Made by a program: the position numbers and the translations under genes. Below are positions 30,669 to 40,137 of a stretch of DNA of 64,000 nt, one piece after another. Each line of letters starts with the position of its first letter. The first letter of the stretch is position 1. The notes below the pieces were generated by a model. That model was not told the origin of the DNA. It made no database searches and saw only the letters and a list, made by a program, of their open reading frames with translations. Source of the DNA: Luteibacter yeojuensis (GTDB taxonomy: Bacteria; Pseudomonadota; Gammaproteobacteria; Xanthomonadales; Rhodanobacteraceae); contig NZ_JZRB01000007.1 of NCBI RefSeq assembly GCF_000964085.1, positions 1 to 64,000 of the forward strand, read 5' to 3'.

Positions 30669-31850
30669 TTGAAACGGTTCTTGCGGTACCTCGGCTATAC
30701 CGGCCTGCTCCTGCTTGCCTTCCTGGTGTTTGTCGCCATCAGCGCATGGCCCAACATCGGCACGCTGCCGAAGGGCGAATTCCTCGCCCGTAACGAGCAG
30801 TCGCCCGAATGGCATGGCGGGCAGTTCCAGAATCCGCAAGCCATGTTTTCGAACCTGCGCGGCGGCATCCTGCAGATCTTCGAATCGAAGCCGGGCGAAG
30901 TACCTGACCGCCCCGTGCCGACCATGGATTCGTCCGCGCTGTACAAAACGCCGCCTGGCAGCGGGTTGCGCGTCACCTGGTTCGGCCACTCGTCGATGCT
31001 GCTCGAGCTCGATGGCACGAACATCGTCGTTGATCCGTTCTGGAGCGAGCGCACCTCGCCGTTCGGCTGGCTCGGCCCGAAGCGCTGGTACCCGCCGCCG
31101 GTCCCCATCGATCACCTGCCGCGCATCGACGCGGTGGTGATTTCGCACGACCATTACGACCATCTCGACCGTGCATCCGTGCAGGCGCTGTATGCACGCG
31201 GTGCGCGCTTCATCGTGCCGTTGGGCATCGCCTCGCATCTCGTCGGCTGGGGTATCCCCGCCGACCGCATCACCCAACTCGACTGGTGGCAGGAAGCGAA
31301 GGTGGGCGCACTAACCATCGTATCCACGCCGTCGCGCCACGCCTCAGGGCGGCTTAGCGCGCGTAGCGACCAGACCCTGTGGACCGGCTACGCGCTCATC
31401 GGCCCGAAGCATCGCGTCTTCTACTCCGGCGACACCGGCATGAACGACAGCTACGCCGAGGTGGGCGAGAAGTTCAGCCCCTTCGACGTGAGCCTCATCG
31501 AATCCGGCCAGTACGATGCGCAATGGCCCGACTGGCACCTCGGCCCCGAGCAGGCCTTGATGGTCCACAAGGAAGTCCGCGCCCGTACGCTCATCCCCGT
31601 GCACTGGGGCCTGGTGAAGCTTGCGCACCATGCGTGGACCGAGCCACCGGAGCGCATCCTGGCCGCCGCCCGTTGCGTGGGCGCCGAAGTGCTGATCCCC
31701 GAGCCCGGCCAGGCCGTGGAACCCACGATGCATCCCGTGGTCCCACGCTGGTGGCCGTCCCAGCCATGGTCCACGCCGGCGCAGACGCCCATCGTTGCCA
31801 CGAAGGACGGTGTCGCCAGCCATACTTACACCCAGCCGGCCTGCCACTGA
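30669..31850 (+). CDS. Membrane-anchored MBL-fold hydrolase (NAPE-PLD / UlaG-like)
   Basis: A 393-residue metallo-beta-lactamase-fold protein with an N-terminal transmembrane helix (about residues 8-27). Seen: the metal motif H160-D-H-Y-D-H165, TWFGHSSMLLELDG before it, and downstream FYSGDTGMND and LIPVHWGLVKLAHH. This layout matches N-acyl-phosphatidylethanolamine phospholipase D-like and UlaG-like proteins; the substrate is unknown. The start is TTG with AAGGAAG at 8 bases; extending the frame upstream would translate a REP element. Confidence 0.85.
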   Translation: MKRFLRYLGYTGLLLLAFLVFVAISAWPNIGTLPKGEFLARNEQSPEWHGGQFQNPQAMFSNLRGGILQIFESKPGEVPDRPVPTMDSSALYKTPPGSGLRVTWFGHSSMLLELDGTNIVVDPFWSERTSPFGWLGPKRWYPPPVPIDHLPRIDAVVISHDHYDHLDRASVQALYARGARFIVPLGIASHLVGWGIPADRITQLDWWQEAKVGALTIVSTPSRHASGRLSARSDQTLWTGYALIGPKHRVFYSGDTGMNDSYAEVGEKFSPFDVSLIESGQYDAQWPDWHLGPEQALMVHKEVRARTLIPVHWGLVKLAHHAWTEPPERILAAARCVGAEVLIPEPGQAVEPTMHPVVPRWWPSQPWSTPAQTPIVATKDGVASHTYTQPACH

Positions 31851-31880
31851 GCGGCCCGGCACCTCATGGAGGGGAAGCCC

Positions 31881-32636
31881 ATGCAGCACCTGTTCGTTCG
31901 TCGCGCCACCCTCGCCGCGTTGTTCCTCATGGCATCGGGCACGGCGTTCGCCGATGCGAAGGATGATGCGGTGGCGGCGAAATGCCCCGCCGTGGGTACA
32001 TGGGGCGAGAAGATGAAGAAGGCGCACCCCGCGCTTTCGGAAGCGGGCATGCAGCGCGACGACGCCGCGGGCGGCTTCTCCGATACCGACCTGCGGGCCG
32101 AACTGCTGAAGCGCGTCAAGGCCGACCAGGAAACCCGAAACGCCTGGATCGGCACCCCGCAGGACCAGGCCCGGGCGCAGGCGATGCAGAAAGTGGATGC
32201 CGACAACCTTGCATGGATGAAGACGCAGTTCACGCAACACGGCTTCCCCCATGCGAACGCCGTGGGGCTGCGCGGCGTGCAAGCGGCGTTCCTTCTCGTC
32301 CAGCACGCGGTTTCCGACGTACCGTTCATGCAGGCGATGTTGCCGCAGGTGATGGCGCGCGGCGAAGCGGGCGAACTGGACAAGGGCAACGTGGCCATGC
32401 TGGTCGACCGCCTGCTCCGCCAGGAGGGCAAGCCGCAACGCTACGGCACGCAATACGCAGGGACGAACATGAAGGATCTCTCCGACATGAAGATGGACCC
32501 GGTCGAAGACCCCGCCCACCTCGACGAGCGCCGTGCATCGATGGACCTGATGCCGCACGCGGACTATGAGTGCGCGCTGCGCATCTTCTACGCGCCGGAT
32601 GCGAAACCGGCCACGGCGTCTACGACGGCGCGTTAG
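31881..32636 (+). CDS. Secreted DUF6624-like protein
   Basis: A 251-residue exported protein with a signal peptide (LAALFLMASGTAFA, about residues 9-24). The central part (LLKRVKADQETRNAWI and QKVDADNLAWMKTQFTQHGFP) followed by AAFLLVQHAVSDVPFMQAMLPQV and the DRLLRQEGKPQRYGTQY segment is typical of DUF6624, whose function is unknown. The start is the ATG preceded by GGAGGGG at 6 bases. It follows the MBL-fold gene by 30 bases and is probably co-transcribed with it. Confidence 0.75.
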   Translation: MQHLFVRRATLAALFLMASGTAFADAKDDAVAAKCPAVGTWGEKMKKAHPALSEAGMQRDDAAGGFSDTDLRAELLKRVKADQETRNAWIGTPQDQARAQAMQKVDADNLAWMKTQFTQHGFPHANAVGLRGVQAAFLLVQHAVSDVPFMQAMLPQVMARGEAGELDKGNVAMLVDRLLRQEGKPQRYGTQYAGTNMKDLSDMKMDPVEDPAHLDERRASMDLMPHADYECALRIFYAPDAKPATASTTAR

Positions 32637-32657
32637 CCGCGCGCGAATCGCACCGTC

Positions 32658-33095
32658 TTAAGCAGGCATCACCAGCCGCATGTTCGCTGCGGTGAGCGCT
32701 TCCCCGGTGGTGCGGTCGATCACCACCGGGTCCACTTTCTGCCCCGTCGCGGGGTTCACCAGCTGGCTCAGCTTCCCGGCGCCGTTATGGCGCCGACCCC
32801 ATTCGCCCAACACCGCGAGGATAGGCAAGAACTCCACGCCGGCCGGGGTCAGGATGTACTCATCACGGGGCGGCCGTTCGCTGTAACGCCGTTTCTCCAG
32901 CACGCCGGCCTCGGTCAGGGCCTTCAGGCGCCGCGACAGGATGTTCGGGGCGATGCCCAGGCTCGTCCGGAACTGGTCGAACTGGGTCATGCCACGGGCC
33001 GCGTCGCGGAGGATGAGCGCGCTCCAGGCATCGCCGACGAAGGCCAGCGCGCGGGAGATGGGGCAGGTGCCCGACGAAAGCTTCTCGGTGTCCAT
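32658..33095 (-). CDS. HxlR-family transcriptional regulator
   Basis: A 145-residue winged-helix regulator. Seen: C11 followed by PISRALAFVGDAWSALILRDAARGMTQFDQFRTSLGIAPNILSRRLKALTEAGVLEKRRYSERPPRDEYILTPAG, the complete HxlR DNA-binding domain. Family members often sense electrophiles or quinones through the N-terminal cysteine. It is divergent from the short-chain dehydrogenase gene across a 79-base gap containing an inverted repeat, so it probably controls that gene and itself. Confidence 0.92.
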   Translation of the reverse strand: MDTEKLSSGTCPISRALAFVGDAWSALILRDAARGMTQFDQFRTSLGIAPNILSRRLKALTEAGVLEKRRYSERPPRDEYILTPAGVEFLPILAVLGEWGRRHNGAGKLSQLVNPATGQKVDPVVIDRTTGEALTAANMRLVMPA

Positions 33096-33103
33096 TGCAA
33101 AAT

Positions 33104-33143
33104 GATAGTAGCACCCCTATCGTAGGGCAACCTAGTTACTATC
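33104..33143. promoter_or_regulatory. Candidate HxlR operator
   Basis: GATAGTA (33104-33110) and TACTATC (33137-33143) are perfect inverted arms; extra CTACTA and CTATCG half-matches lie around them. The arms flank the space where both divergent promoters must fit. Confidence 0.5.
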
Positions 33144-33174
33144 ACTATGCAACCTACTACCATGGAGACGCGTC

Positions 33175-33969
33175 ATGAGCATTGATTCCAAAGGGTTTGC
33201 GCTGGTTACGGGCGCCTCGTCGGGCATCGGCGAGGTCTACGCCCAGCGCCTGGCCGAGCGTGATTACGACCTGATCCTGGTCGCCCGTCGCCTCGACCGC
33301 CTCGAGGCCCTGGGCCGGAAAATCACCGAGCGCACCGGTCGCAAGGTCGAGGCCCTGCAGGCCGACCTGACCCAGCGCGCCGACCTGGCGAAGGTGGAGC
33401 AGCGCCTGGCCAGCGACGCCTCGATCACCCTGCTGGTGAACAACGCCGGCATCTCGCTCGACGGCAGCGTGCTCGAGAACGGCGCGGCCAACATCGAGAA
33501 GATCCTCGCCATCAACACCATCGCCCCGACGGTCCTCACCGCCGCCGCGGCGAAAGAATTCGTCAAGCGCAACCAGGGCGGCATCATCAATATCGCCTCG
33601 GTGCTCGCCTTCGCGCCCGAGATGATGGATGGCATCTACAGCGGCACGAAGGCCCACCTGCTGAACGTGACGCTGGGCCTCGCCTCGAAGCTAAAGGACA
33701 CGAACGTGCGTGCGCAGGCCGTGCTGCCCGGTGCGACGAAGTCGGAGATCTGGGAGAACTCCGGCAAGGACCCGGAGACGATGCTGCCCGGCATGGTGAT
33801 GGAGACAGCCGACCTGGTCGACGCCGCCCTGCTCGGCTACGACCGGGGCGAAGTGGTCACCATCCCGCCGCTGCATGACGAAGGGCAGTACCAGGCCTAC
33901 GACGCGGCGCGCGTGGCGATGGGGCCGAACCTTTCGCGGAAAGAGGTGGCGCCGCGGTATCGGGGTTGA
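33175..33969 (+). CDS. Short-chain dehydrogenase/reductase
   Basis: A 264-residue classical SDR oxidoreductase. Seen: nucleotide-binding T12-G-A-S-S-G-I-G19, ARRLDRLEAL after the second strand (Arg residues suggesting NADPH), NNAG (89-92), and the catalytic S142, Y155 and K159. The C-terminal part resembles the YqjQ/DltE-like SDRs of unspecific substrate. GGAG precedes the ATG at 7 bases. It is divergent from the HxlR regulator; such pairs often respond to reactive carbonyls. Confidence 0.92.
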   Translation: MSIDSKGFALVTGASSGIGEVYAQRLAERDYDLILVARRLDRLEALGRKITERTGRKVEALQADLTQRADLAKVEQRLASDASITLLVNNAGISLDGSVLENGAANIEKILAINTIAPTVLTAAAAKEFVKRNQGGIINIASVLAFAPEMMDGIYSGTKAHLLNVTLGLASKLKDTNVRAQAVLPGATKSEIWENSGKDPETMLPGMVMETADLVDAALLGYDRGEVVTIPPLHDEGQYQAYDAARVAMGPNLSRKEVAPRYRG

Positions 33970-33972
33970 GAG

Positions 33973-34040
33973 CATCGCCCGCAAGCGGGCTCCCACATCA
34001 GTGGTGTCACCACTTTGTGGGAGCGCGCTTGCGCGCGATG
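33973..34040. repeat. REP element pair between convergent genes
   Basis: A GTGGGAGC element on the minus strand (33973-33996) and one on the plus strand (34017-34040) are separated by a small GTGG-TGT-CACC hairpin. The left one is a GCCCGC/GCGGGC stem version, the right one a GCGCGC version. Confidence 0.85.
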
Positions 34041-34048
34041 TCCTTGCC

Positions 34049-35296
34049 TCAGGTCTTCGGCATGATCTTCCGCAACATCCCGTCGCCGCCGCCGCGGATG
34101 TACCAGATGCTGCCGTTGAACGGGTTCACCTTGATGGCGCGGACGCTGCCGGTATACACGCCATTCGCATCGCGGCCGTAGCGTTCCACGCCGGTGACGT
34201 TGCCCGCGGCATCCAGCACCACGCGGTACAGCGCGATGGATGACGTCGAGCCCAGCAACGCCGACCCGCGCCACTGCGGGAACTGCTTGCCCTTGTAGAA
34301 CACCAGGCCCGACGGTGACATCGAACTGGTGGTCGGGAACCAGCCCCAGTACGCGGACGGCGCCACGAACTGGGGTGCCGTATCGTGGCGGGGATAGGGC
34401 TGGCCCGGCATGTAGGCATCGCCGGGGTAGTGGTTGCCGTTGCTCACCAGCGGCCAACCGTAGTTGCCGCCCGGCACGATCTGGTTGAACTCGTCGCCCG
34501 AGGCCGGGCCCATCTCCGTTTCCCACAGCTTGCCGTCTTCGCTGAAGGCCAGGCCGTAGGGGTTGCGGAAACCGGTCGCGTAAACCTGGCCCGCCACGCC
34601 TGGCGCGGTCGCATTGGGGTTATCCGCCGGCGTGCTGCCGTCGAGATTCAGGCGGATGATCTTGCCCAGGCCGCTGTCGGGCAGCTGCGCGGTGAAGCCG
34701 CGATCGCCCTTCGCGTCCGGGATGTCGCCGTCGCCCACCGAGAGGAAGACGTGCTGGCCACCGGGATCAAATGCAATGCGTGCGCCGGGCTGGCCGCGCA
34801 CCGAATACGCCGACGGTTCTTGCCAGATGATCTTGAGGTTGGTGAGGCGCGCGGTTCCGGGCGTCTCGACGAGGCGCGCGTTTGCCAGCGTCAGGTGGTT
34901 GTTGCCATCGGCCGCCTTCACCACGTAGCTAAACCACAGCGTGTGGTCCTTCGCGAAGGTGGGCGACGCGGCCACGTCGTGGAAGCCACTCTGGCCACCA
35001 CCGCCGTTCGCACCCACCGACGCGGGCACGCCGCTCACCGGGGTCTTCGTGCCGGCGGCGACGACGATATACATGTGGTCGCTCTTCTCGGTGACGACGA
35101 TGCGGCCGTCGGGCAGGAAGTCGAGCCCCCACGGGTTGTCGAACGGCACCAGGTCGGTGATGACGAAGGGAGCGGGCGGCTCGGTCTGGGCACCGGCGAC
35201 ACGGGCGTTGTACGAATTCGTGGACGTCTGCGCATCGGCAATGGACGCAGCGCAGACGCCAGCGAGGAGGAAAACCGCGGGCATGGGGGGACGCAT
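34049..35296 (-). CDS. Secreted PQQ-dependent aldose sugar dehydrogenase (YliI/Asd-like)
   Basis: A 415-residue periplasmic protein of the soluble glucose/sorbosone dehydrogenase family, six-bladed propellers that oxidise sugars with PQQ. Seen: a signal peptide (PAVFLLAGVCAASIADA), LVPFDNPWGLDFLPDGRIVVTEK, the AFDPGGQHVFLSVGDG blade, RNPYGLAFSEDGKLWETEMGP, and GGNYGWPLVSNGNHY. These match YliI-like aldose dehydrogenases. The ATG has GGAG at 7 bases; a longer frame upstream lacks a ribosome site. Whether this host makes PQQ cannot be judged from the window. Confidence 0.87.
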   Translation of the reverse strand: MRPPMPAVFLLAGVCAASIADAQTSTNSYNARVAGAQTEPPAPFVITDLVPFDNPWGLDFLPDGRIVVTEKSDHMYIVVAAGTKTPVSGVPASVGANGGGGQSGFHDVAASPTFAKDHTLWFSYVVKAADGNNHLTLANARLVETPGTARLTNLKIIWQEPSAYSVRGQPGARIAFDPGGQHVFLSVGDGDIPDAKGDRGFTAQLPDSGLGKIIRLNLDGSTPADNPNATAPGVAGQVYATGFRNPYGLAFSEDGKLWETEMGPASGDEFNQIVPGGNYGWPLVSNGNHYPGDAYMPGQPYPRHDTAPQFVAPSAYWGWFPTTSSMSPSGLVFYKGKQFPQWRGSALLGSTSSIALYRVVLDAAGNVTGVERYGRDANGVYTGSVRAIKVNPFNGSIWYIRGGGDGMLRKIMPKT

Positions 35297-35494
35297 GGTG
35301 GGCTCCGGGGGCGGGTGGTCGCAAAAAGCTACGTCGCCTGCGCGTCCGGTTGTGTGTCGCAATCGCCGTAATCCGTGGAAGCCCGCCGAGCCGCGCACTC
35401 TGCCAACCCGGCCAGCGGGTTACGCCACCTTTGCACATCATTTCGCACGAAGGGGCGCTAAACTATCGCATTCGCTCGGTTCTTGCGGTTCGGC

Positions 35495-38122
35495 ATGCTT
35501 TCATTCGTGTTCGGCGCCTTCGGGCTGTCCACCCTCTGGCTGCTCCCCCTCCCCTGGCGTGTCGTCGCTGCCCTCATCCGGCGGCGGCGCCCGCCCGCGG
35601 TGGGCCCCGGTGCCATCCGCTTCTGGGCGGGCCTTGCCCTCGTGCTGCTGTCGAGCAGCCTTATCGAGGGCCTGGTCGTGGCCCATTACACCGACGACCC
35701 GGCCGTGGGCGGCTTGGTGTGCCGCGCGCTTGCAGCGGTGTTCGCGGGTTCGTCGGGTGGCTACGTCGCGGCCGCCATCGCGCTGGGCATCATCGTCGTC
35801 GCCCTGCCGTGGTACCTCGGCGTGGGCTGGCGTGCCGCGCTCGCCGGCACGACGACGGTGCTGGAACCGGTCGGCGCGCTGGCCATCGAAGGCGTCCGCC
35901 GTCTGTTCATCCGCGGCACCGAGCGCGCCACGGGCCGTCGTGCCGCGGGTGCCGTGCGCCGCGCCGACCGCGCGCCCGCGCGCCGCCGCGCCGCGGTCGC
36001 CGCGTCGAAGCGAGTTGCCCCGCCGGCGCCCTCGCCTTCACCCGCGCATGCGCCGCAGCCCGCGCCATCATCGGCATCGTCATCCATCGGCATGGGCACG
36101 GTCCGCGGCGAGCCGCTGCACGGCACGCGCGTGCGCCCGTCGGTGAGCACCCCCGTGCCGCCGCGGCACCGCGTGCGCCCCGACACCGTCATCAGCGAGC
36201 CATGGCTGGCGCCGCGGGCACAAGGCCAGGCGACCGAGTCGCCTCCTGCGTCCCAGCACGCACCGACGCCCGCCGTAACGGTCGCGTCGCGCACGCCCGT
36301 GGACACGACGGCTGGCCATGACGCCGAGCCGTCGTCGCCCATGCTCATCGGCCGGCGCCGCCCGATGGAAAGCCAGGCGTTCCTCGCCCCCACGCAGCGC
36401 ACGCGACCGGGTGAAACGCGTTCGCGCGCATCAGCCGCGCGTGATGTCGCCGACGAAACCGGCGTGCAGCACGGGGAATCGCCCGTGGCCCGCGCACCTG
36501 CCATCCCCACGCCGCCCACCGTCGCACCGGTGTCGCGCTTCGCCGTGGCGGCGAACGACGAATCGCCTGCCGTCGAAGTGCGCATCGAACCACGCATCGA
36601 AGCCCTCGTCGTGCCGAAGCCGCCGCGCTCGCCGCAGCCGAACGCGATCAGCCTGCCGCCCCTGACCCTGCTGGCGGCAGCGTCGCACGACGAGCTCGCC
36701 ATCTCCGAACACGAGCTGGCCGGGACCGGCGAGCTCATCGAGCAGCGCCTCAGCGAGTTCAAGGTGCCGGTGCAGGTCGTGGGTGCGTCCGCCGGCCCGG
36801 TCATCACGCGTTACGAAGTCGAACCCGCCGTCGGCGTGCGCGGCAACCAGATCGTCGCGCTGATGAAGGATCTTGCGCGTGGCCTCGGCCGAACCACCAT
36901 CCGCGTGGTGGAAACGATCCCCGGCAAGACGTGCATGGGCCTGGAGCTGCCGAACGAGCAGCGCCAGATGATCGCGCTGTCGGAGATCCTGGATTCCAGC
37001 GAATACCGCGACAGCGATTCGCTACTGACGCTGGCGATGGGCAAGGGCATCACAGGCGAGCCCGTGGTGGCCGACCTCGCGAAGGCGCCGCACATGCTGG
37101 TGGCGGGCACGACGGGCTCGGGTAAGTCGGTGGCGGTAAACGCCATGATCCTGTCGATGCTGTACAAGGCCACGCCCGAAGACGTGCGCATGATCATGAT
37201 CGACCCGAAGATGCTCGAGCTCTCGGTGTACGAAGGCATCCCGCACCTGCTGGCGCCCGTGGTCACCGACATGAAGCTCGCGGCCAACGCGCTCAACTGG
37301 TGCGTGGCGGAGATGGAGAACCGCTACAAGCTCATGTCGGACCTGCGCGTGCGCAACCTCGCCGGCTACAACCAGAAGGTGCGCGAGGCGCGTGCCGCCG
37401 GCAAGCCGCTGTTCAATCCATTCCCGGCCCACCCGGAGATCCCCGAGCACCTCGACACGATGCCGATGATCGTGGTGGTCATCGATGAGCTGGCCGACCT
37501 GATGATGGTCGCGGGCAAGAAGATCGAGGAGTTGATCGCGCGCCTGGCGCAGAAGGCCCGAGCGGCGGGCATCCACCTCATCCTCGCCACGCAGCGGCCC
37601 TCGGTGGATGTCATCACCGGCCTCATCAAGGCGAATATCCCCACGCGCGTCGCGTTCCAGGTGTCGTCGAAGATCGACTCACGCACCATCCTCGACCAGA
37701 TGGGCGCGGAGAGCCTGCTCGGCCAGGGCGACATGCTGTTCCTGCCGCCGGGCACGGGTTATCCCCAGCGCATCCACGGCGCGTTCGTGGCGGATGAGGA
37801 AGTGCACCGCATCGTTGGCTGGCTGAAGCAGTTCGGCGAGCCGGATTACAAGGACGAGATATTGCAGGGCCCCGCGAGCGAAGCCAGTGATGGCGAAGGC
37901 GGCGAGGACGGCATGGATGCCGAGCTGGATCCGCTCTACGACGAGGCCGCCGCGTTCGTGCTGCGCACGCGCCGCGCATCCATCTCCTTCGTGCAGCGCC
38001 AGTTCCGCATCGGTTACAACCGCGCGGCACGCCTGGTGGAAGCGATGGAAAACGCTGGCATCGTGTCGCCGATGGGCATCAACGGCCAGCGCGACGTGAT
38101 CGCGCCGGCACCGCAGGAATAA
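35495..38122 (+). CDS. ftsK: DNA translocase FtsK (short membrane domain, long Pro/Arg-rich linker)
   Basis: An 875-residue translocase moving DNA at the septum during chromosome segregation. Seen: three predicted N-terminal helices (about residues 1-20, 48-68 and 92-115) where four are usual, a long Arg/Pro/Ala-rich linker (about 130-400), the alpha/beta motor with Walker A GTTGSGKS (538-545; K544), Walker [32 protein letters not shown], and the C-terminal gamma domain ([32 protein letters not shown]) that reads polarity sequences. The ATG is preferred over a TTG four codons earlier. It could be one of two FtsK-type genes in the genome. Confidence 0.92.
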   Translation: MLSFVFGAFGLSTLWLLPLPWRVVAALIRRRRPPAVGPGAIRFWAGLALVLLSSSLIEGLVVAHYTDDPAVGGLVCRALAAVFAGSSGGYVAAAIALGIIVVALPWYLGVGWRAALAGTTTVLEPVGALAIEGVRRLFIRGTERATGRRAAGAVRRADRAPARRRAAVAASKRVAPPAPSPSPAHAPQPAPSSASSSIGMGTVRGEPLHGTRVRPSVSTPVPPRHRVRPDTVISEPWLAPRAQGQATESPPASQHAPTPAVTVASRTPVDTTAGHDAEPSSPMLIGRRRPMESQAFLAPTQRTRPGETRSRASAARDVADETGVQHGESPVARAPAIPTPPTVAPVSRFAVAANDESPAVEVRIEPRIEALVVPKPPRSPQPNAISLPPLTLLAAASHDELAISEHELAGTGELIEQRLSEFKVPVQVVGASAGPVITRYEVEPAVGVRGNQIVALMKDLARGLGRTTIRVVETIPGKTCMGLELPNEQRQMIALSEILDSSEYRDSDSLLTLAMGKGITGEPVVADLAKAPHMLVAGTTGSGKSVAVNAMILSMLYKATPEDVRMIMIDPKMLELSVYEGIPHLLAPVVTDMKLAANALNWCVAEMENRYKLMSDLRVRNLAGYNQKVREARAAGKPLFNPFPAHPEIPEHLDTMPMIVVVIDELADLMMVAGKKIEELIARLAQKARAAGIHLILATQRPSVDVITGLIKANIPTRVAFQVSSKIDSRTILDQMGAESLLGQGDMLFLPPGTGYPQRIHGAFVADEEVHRIVGWLKQFGEPDYKDEILQGPASEASDGEGGEDGMDAELDPLYDEAAAFVLRTRRASISFVQRQFRIGYNRAARLVEAMENAGIVSPMGINGQRDVIAPAPQE

Positions 38123-38139
38123 GAGCCTTGCCCTGAATG

Positions 38140-38207
38140 GTAGGAGCCCACCCCCGTGGGCGACAGCTCTTCGCGAAAAGCTGTCGCCCACGGGGGTGGG
38201 CTCCTAC
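38140..38207. repeat. REP element pair between ftsK and rbsB
   Basis: A near-perfect 68-bp palindrome: GTAGGAGCCCACCCCCGTGG arms around CTCTTCGCGAAAAG. It lies between convergent genes where a terminator would be expected; no other terminator is visible. Confidence 0.9.
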
Positions 38208-38236
38208 AGGTGATGCGCGCCGCAGATGCGGCGGCC

Positions 38237-39172
38237 TTATTCCTTCGTCAGCAGCTTCAGCGGCACGGCGATCGATTTGTCGACCGGCTGCTTGTCGATC
38301 AGCTTCTTCGCGGTCTCGACGCCGAGGCGGCCGATCTCTTCCGGCTGCTGGGCGACGGTGGCGGCCATCTGGCCATCCTGCACGGCCTTCTTGCCATCGG
38401 GCGTGCCGTCGAAGCCCACCACTAGCACCTTCTTGTTCTTGCCAGCCAGCGCCTGCACGGCACCGAGAGCCATCTCGTCGTTTTGCGCGAAGATGGCCTG
38501 CGCATCGCTGTTAGCCTGGAGCAGGTTCTCCGATACCGAGAGGCCCTGCGCGCGGTCGAAGTTCGCCGGCTGCTGCGCGACCACCTTCATGCCCGTCGTG
38601 GCGATCTCGTCGTCGAAGCCCTTGCCGCGCTCGCGCGCCGCCGAGGTGCCGGCCACGCCCTGCAGTTCGATGATGTTGCCCTTGCCGCCGAGCTGCTTGG
38701 CGAGGAAATCGGCCGCCATCTTGCCGCCGGCGATGTTGTCGGAGGCGATGTGCGAGGCCACTTCGGCGCCATCGACGCCGCGGTCGAGCGTCACCACGGG
38801 GATGTTCGCGCGCTGCGCGGACTGCACGGCGCCGGCCAGCGCCGATGAATCGGTCGGGTTCAGCAGGATCACCGAGACGCGCTTCTGGATCAGGTCTTCG
38901 ACGCTGGAGATCTGGCGGGCGGGATCATCCTGCGCGTCGACGACGACGAGCTGCACGCCGGCGGCGTCGGCGGCCTTCTGCGCGCCATCCTTCAGTTCGA
39001 CGAAGAACGGGTTGTTCTGGGTGGAGAGCGCCAGGCCCACCACGGGCTTGCCACCGGCGGCGGCACCGCCCGCGGTGCCGGCGGCAGCGGGTGCGGATTC
39101 GCCGGGGCCTTGCTGCGAGCACGCGGCAAGGAGGGTGGCCGCGGCGGCGGCGAGGAAAGTCAGTTTGCGCAT
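38237..39172 (-). CDS. rbsB: Ribose ABC transporter substrate-binding protein
   Basis: A 311-residue periplasmic sugar-binding protein. The N-terminus has a lipobox (LLAAC, Cys18), so it is probably a lipoprotein, unlike the free E. coli RbsB. Seen: VVGLALSTQNNPFFVELKDGAQKAADAAG, VILLNPTDSSALAGAVQSA, IPVVTLDRGVDGAEVASHIASDN and DEMALGAVQALA, the RbsB pattern with ligand-contacting Asn, Phe, Asp and Arg. It is the last gene of the leftward rbsKDACB unit and the most 3' relative to the rbsK promoter. Confidence 0.93.
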   Translation of the reverse strand: MRKLTFLAAAAATLLAACSQQGPGESAPAAAGTAGGAAAGGKPVVGLALSTQNNPFFVELKDGAQKAADAAGVQLVVVDAQDDPARQISSVEDLIQKRVSVILLNPTDSSALAGAVQSAQRANIPVVTLDRGVDGAEVASHIASDNIAGGKMAADFLAKQLGGKGNIIELQGVAGTSAARERGKGFDDEIATTGMKVVAQQPANFDRAQGLSVSENLLQANSDAQAIFAQNDEMALGAVQALAGKNKKVLVVGFDGTPDGKKAVQDGQMAATVAQQPEEIGRLGVETAKKLIDKQPVDKSIAVPLKLLTKE

Positions 39173-39191
39173 GGTATGTGCCTCGTGGTGT

Positions 39192-40136
39192 TCACTGCCG
39201 CCTGTCGAGCAGGACGGCGATCAGGATGACGATGCCCTTGACCACCTGCTGGTAGAACGAGCTCACGCCCAGCAGGTTCAGTCCGTTGTTGAGGAAGCCG
39301 ATGAGCAACGCGCCGATCAGCGTCCCGAAGAGCCAGCCGCGGCCGCCCGCGAGGCTGGTGCCACCCAGCACCACCGCGGCGATCGCGTCCAGCTCGTAAC
39401 CCGCGCCGGCCGTGGCCTGCGCCGAATACAGGCGCGAGGTAAGCACGATGCCCGCGAACGCGGAGAGAAGGCCGGATAGGCCGTAGATGGCCACCTTCAT
39501 CGGCGAGACGCGCACGCCCGACAGGCGCGCGGCTTCTTCGTTGCCGCCGATGGCGACGACGTGGCGGCCAAACACCGTGCCACGCAGCAGGAAGCCGCAC
39601 ACCGCGAACGCGATGAACATCCAGATGACCGGCAGCGGGATCAGATGCGCGACGTAGCCACCGCCCATCAGCGCGAAGCCCTGGTCGGTGACCGGGATGG
39701 GGCTGCCCTGGGTGTATGACAGCGTGAGCCCGCGCAGCAGGGTCATGGTGCCCAGCGTCGCGATGAACGGCGCGACCTTGCCCCACGACACCAGCACGCC
39801 GTTGACCATGCCGAGCACCAGGCCCAGGCCGAGGCCGGCGCCCATGGCGAGCACGATGCCGTGGCCCGAGGCCATCAGCCCCGCGGTGATCGCACCGGTG
39901 AAGGCCAGGATGGCGCCGACGGAAAGGTCGATGCCACCGGCTAGGATCACGAAGGTCATGCCGAAGGCGATCAGCGCGTTGATCGACACCTGGCGCAGCA
40001 CCGTCAGCAGGTTGCCCGTGGTGAGGAAGTCGGGGCTCATCACCGAAAGCACGATGAAAAGCAGCAGCAGGCCGATCACCGAGCCCAGCCGCTGGAGCAG
40101 CGTGCCTGCCCGGCTCCAGTTCATTTGCAGCGTCAT
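39192..40136 (-). CDS. rbsC: Ribose ABC transporter permease
   Basis: A 314-residue inner-membrane permease with 8-10 predicted helices. Seen: the conserved RbsC segment ALIAFGMTFVILAGGIDLSVGAILAFTGAITA, VNGVLVSWGKVAPFIATLGTMTLLRGL, and the GYELDAIAAVVLGGTSLAGGRGWLFGTLIGALLIGFLNNGLNLLG loop that docks the ATPase. Its start is one base after the rbsA stop codon. Confidence 0.95.
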   Translation of the reverse strand: MTLQMNWSRAGTLLQRLGSVIGLLLLFIVLSVMSPDFLTTGNLLTVLRQVSINALIAFGMTFVILAGGIDLSVGAILAFTGAITAGLMASGHGIVLAMGAGLGLGLVLGMVNGVLVSWGKVAPFIATLGTMTLLRGLTLSYTQGSPIPVTDQGFALMGGGYVAHLIPLPVIWMFIAFAVCGFLLRGTVFGRHVVAIGGNEEAARLSGVRVSPMKVAIYGLSGLLSAFAGIVLTSRLYSAQATAGAGYELDAIAAVVLGGTSLAGGRGWLFGTLIGALLIGFLNNGLNLLGVSSFYQQVVKGIVILIAVLLDRRQ

Positions 40137-40137
40137 G

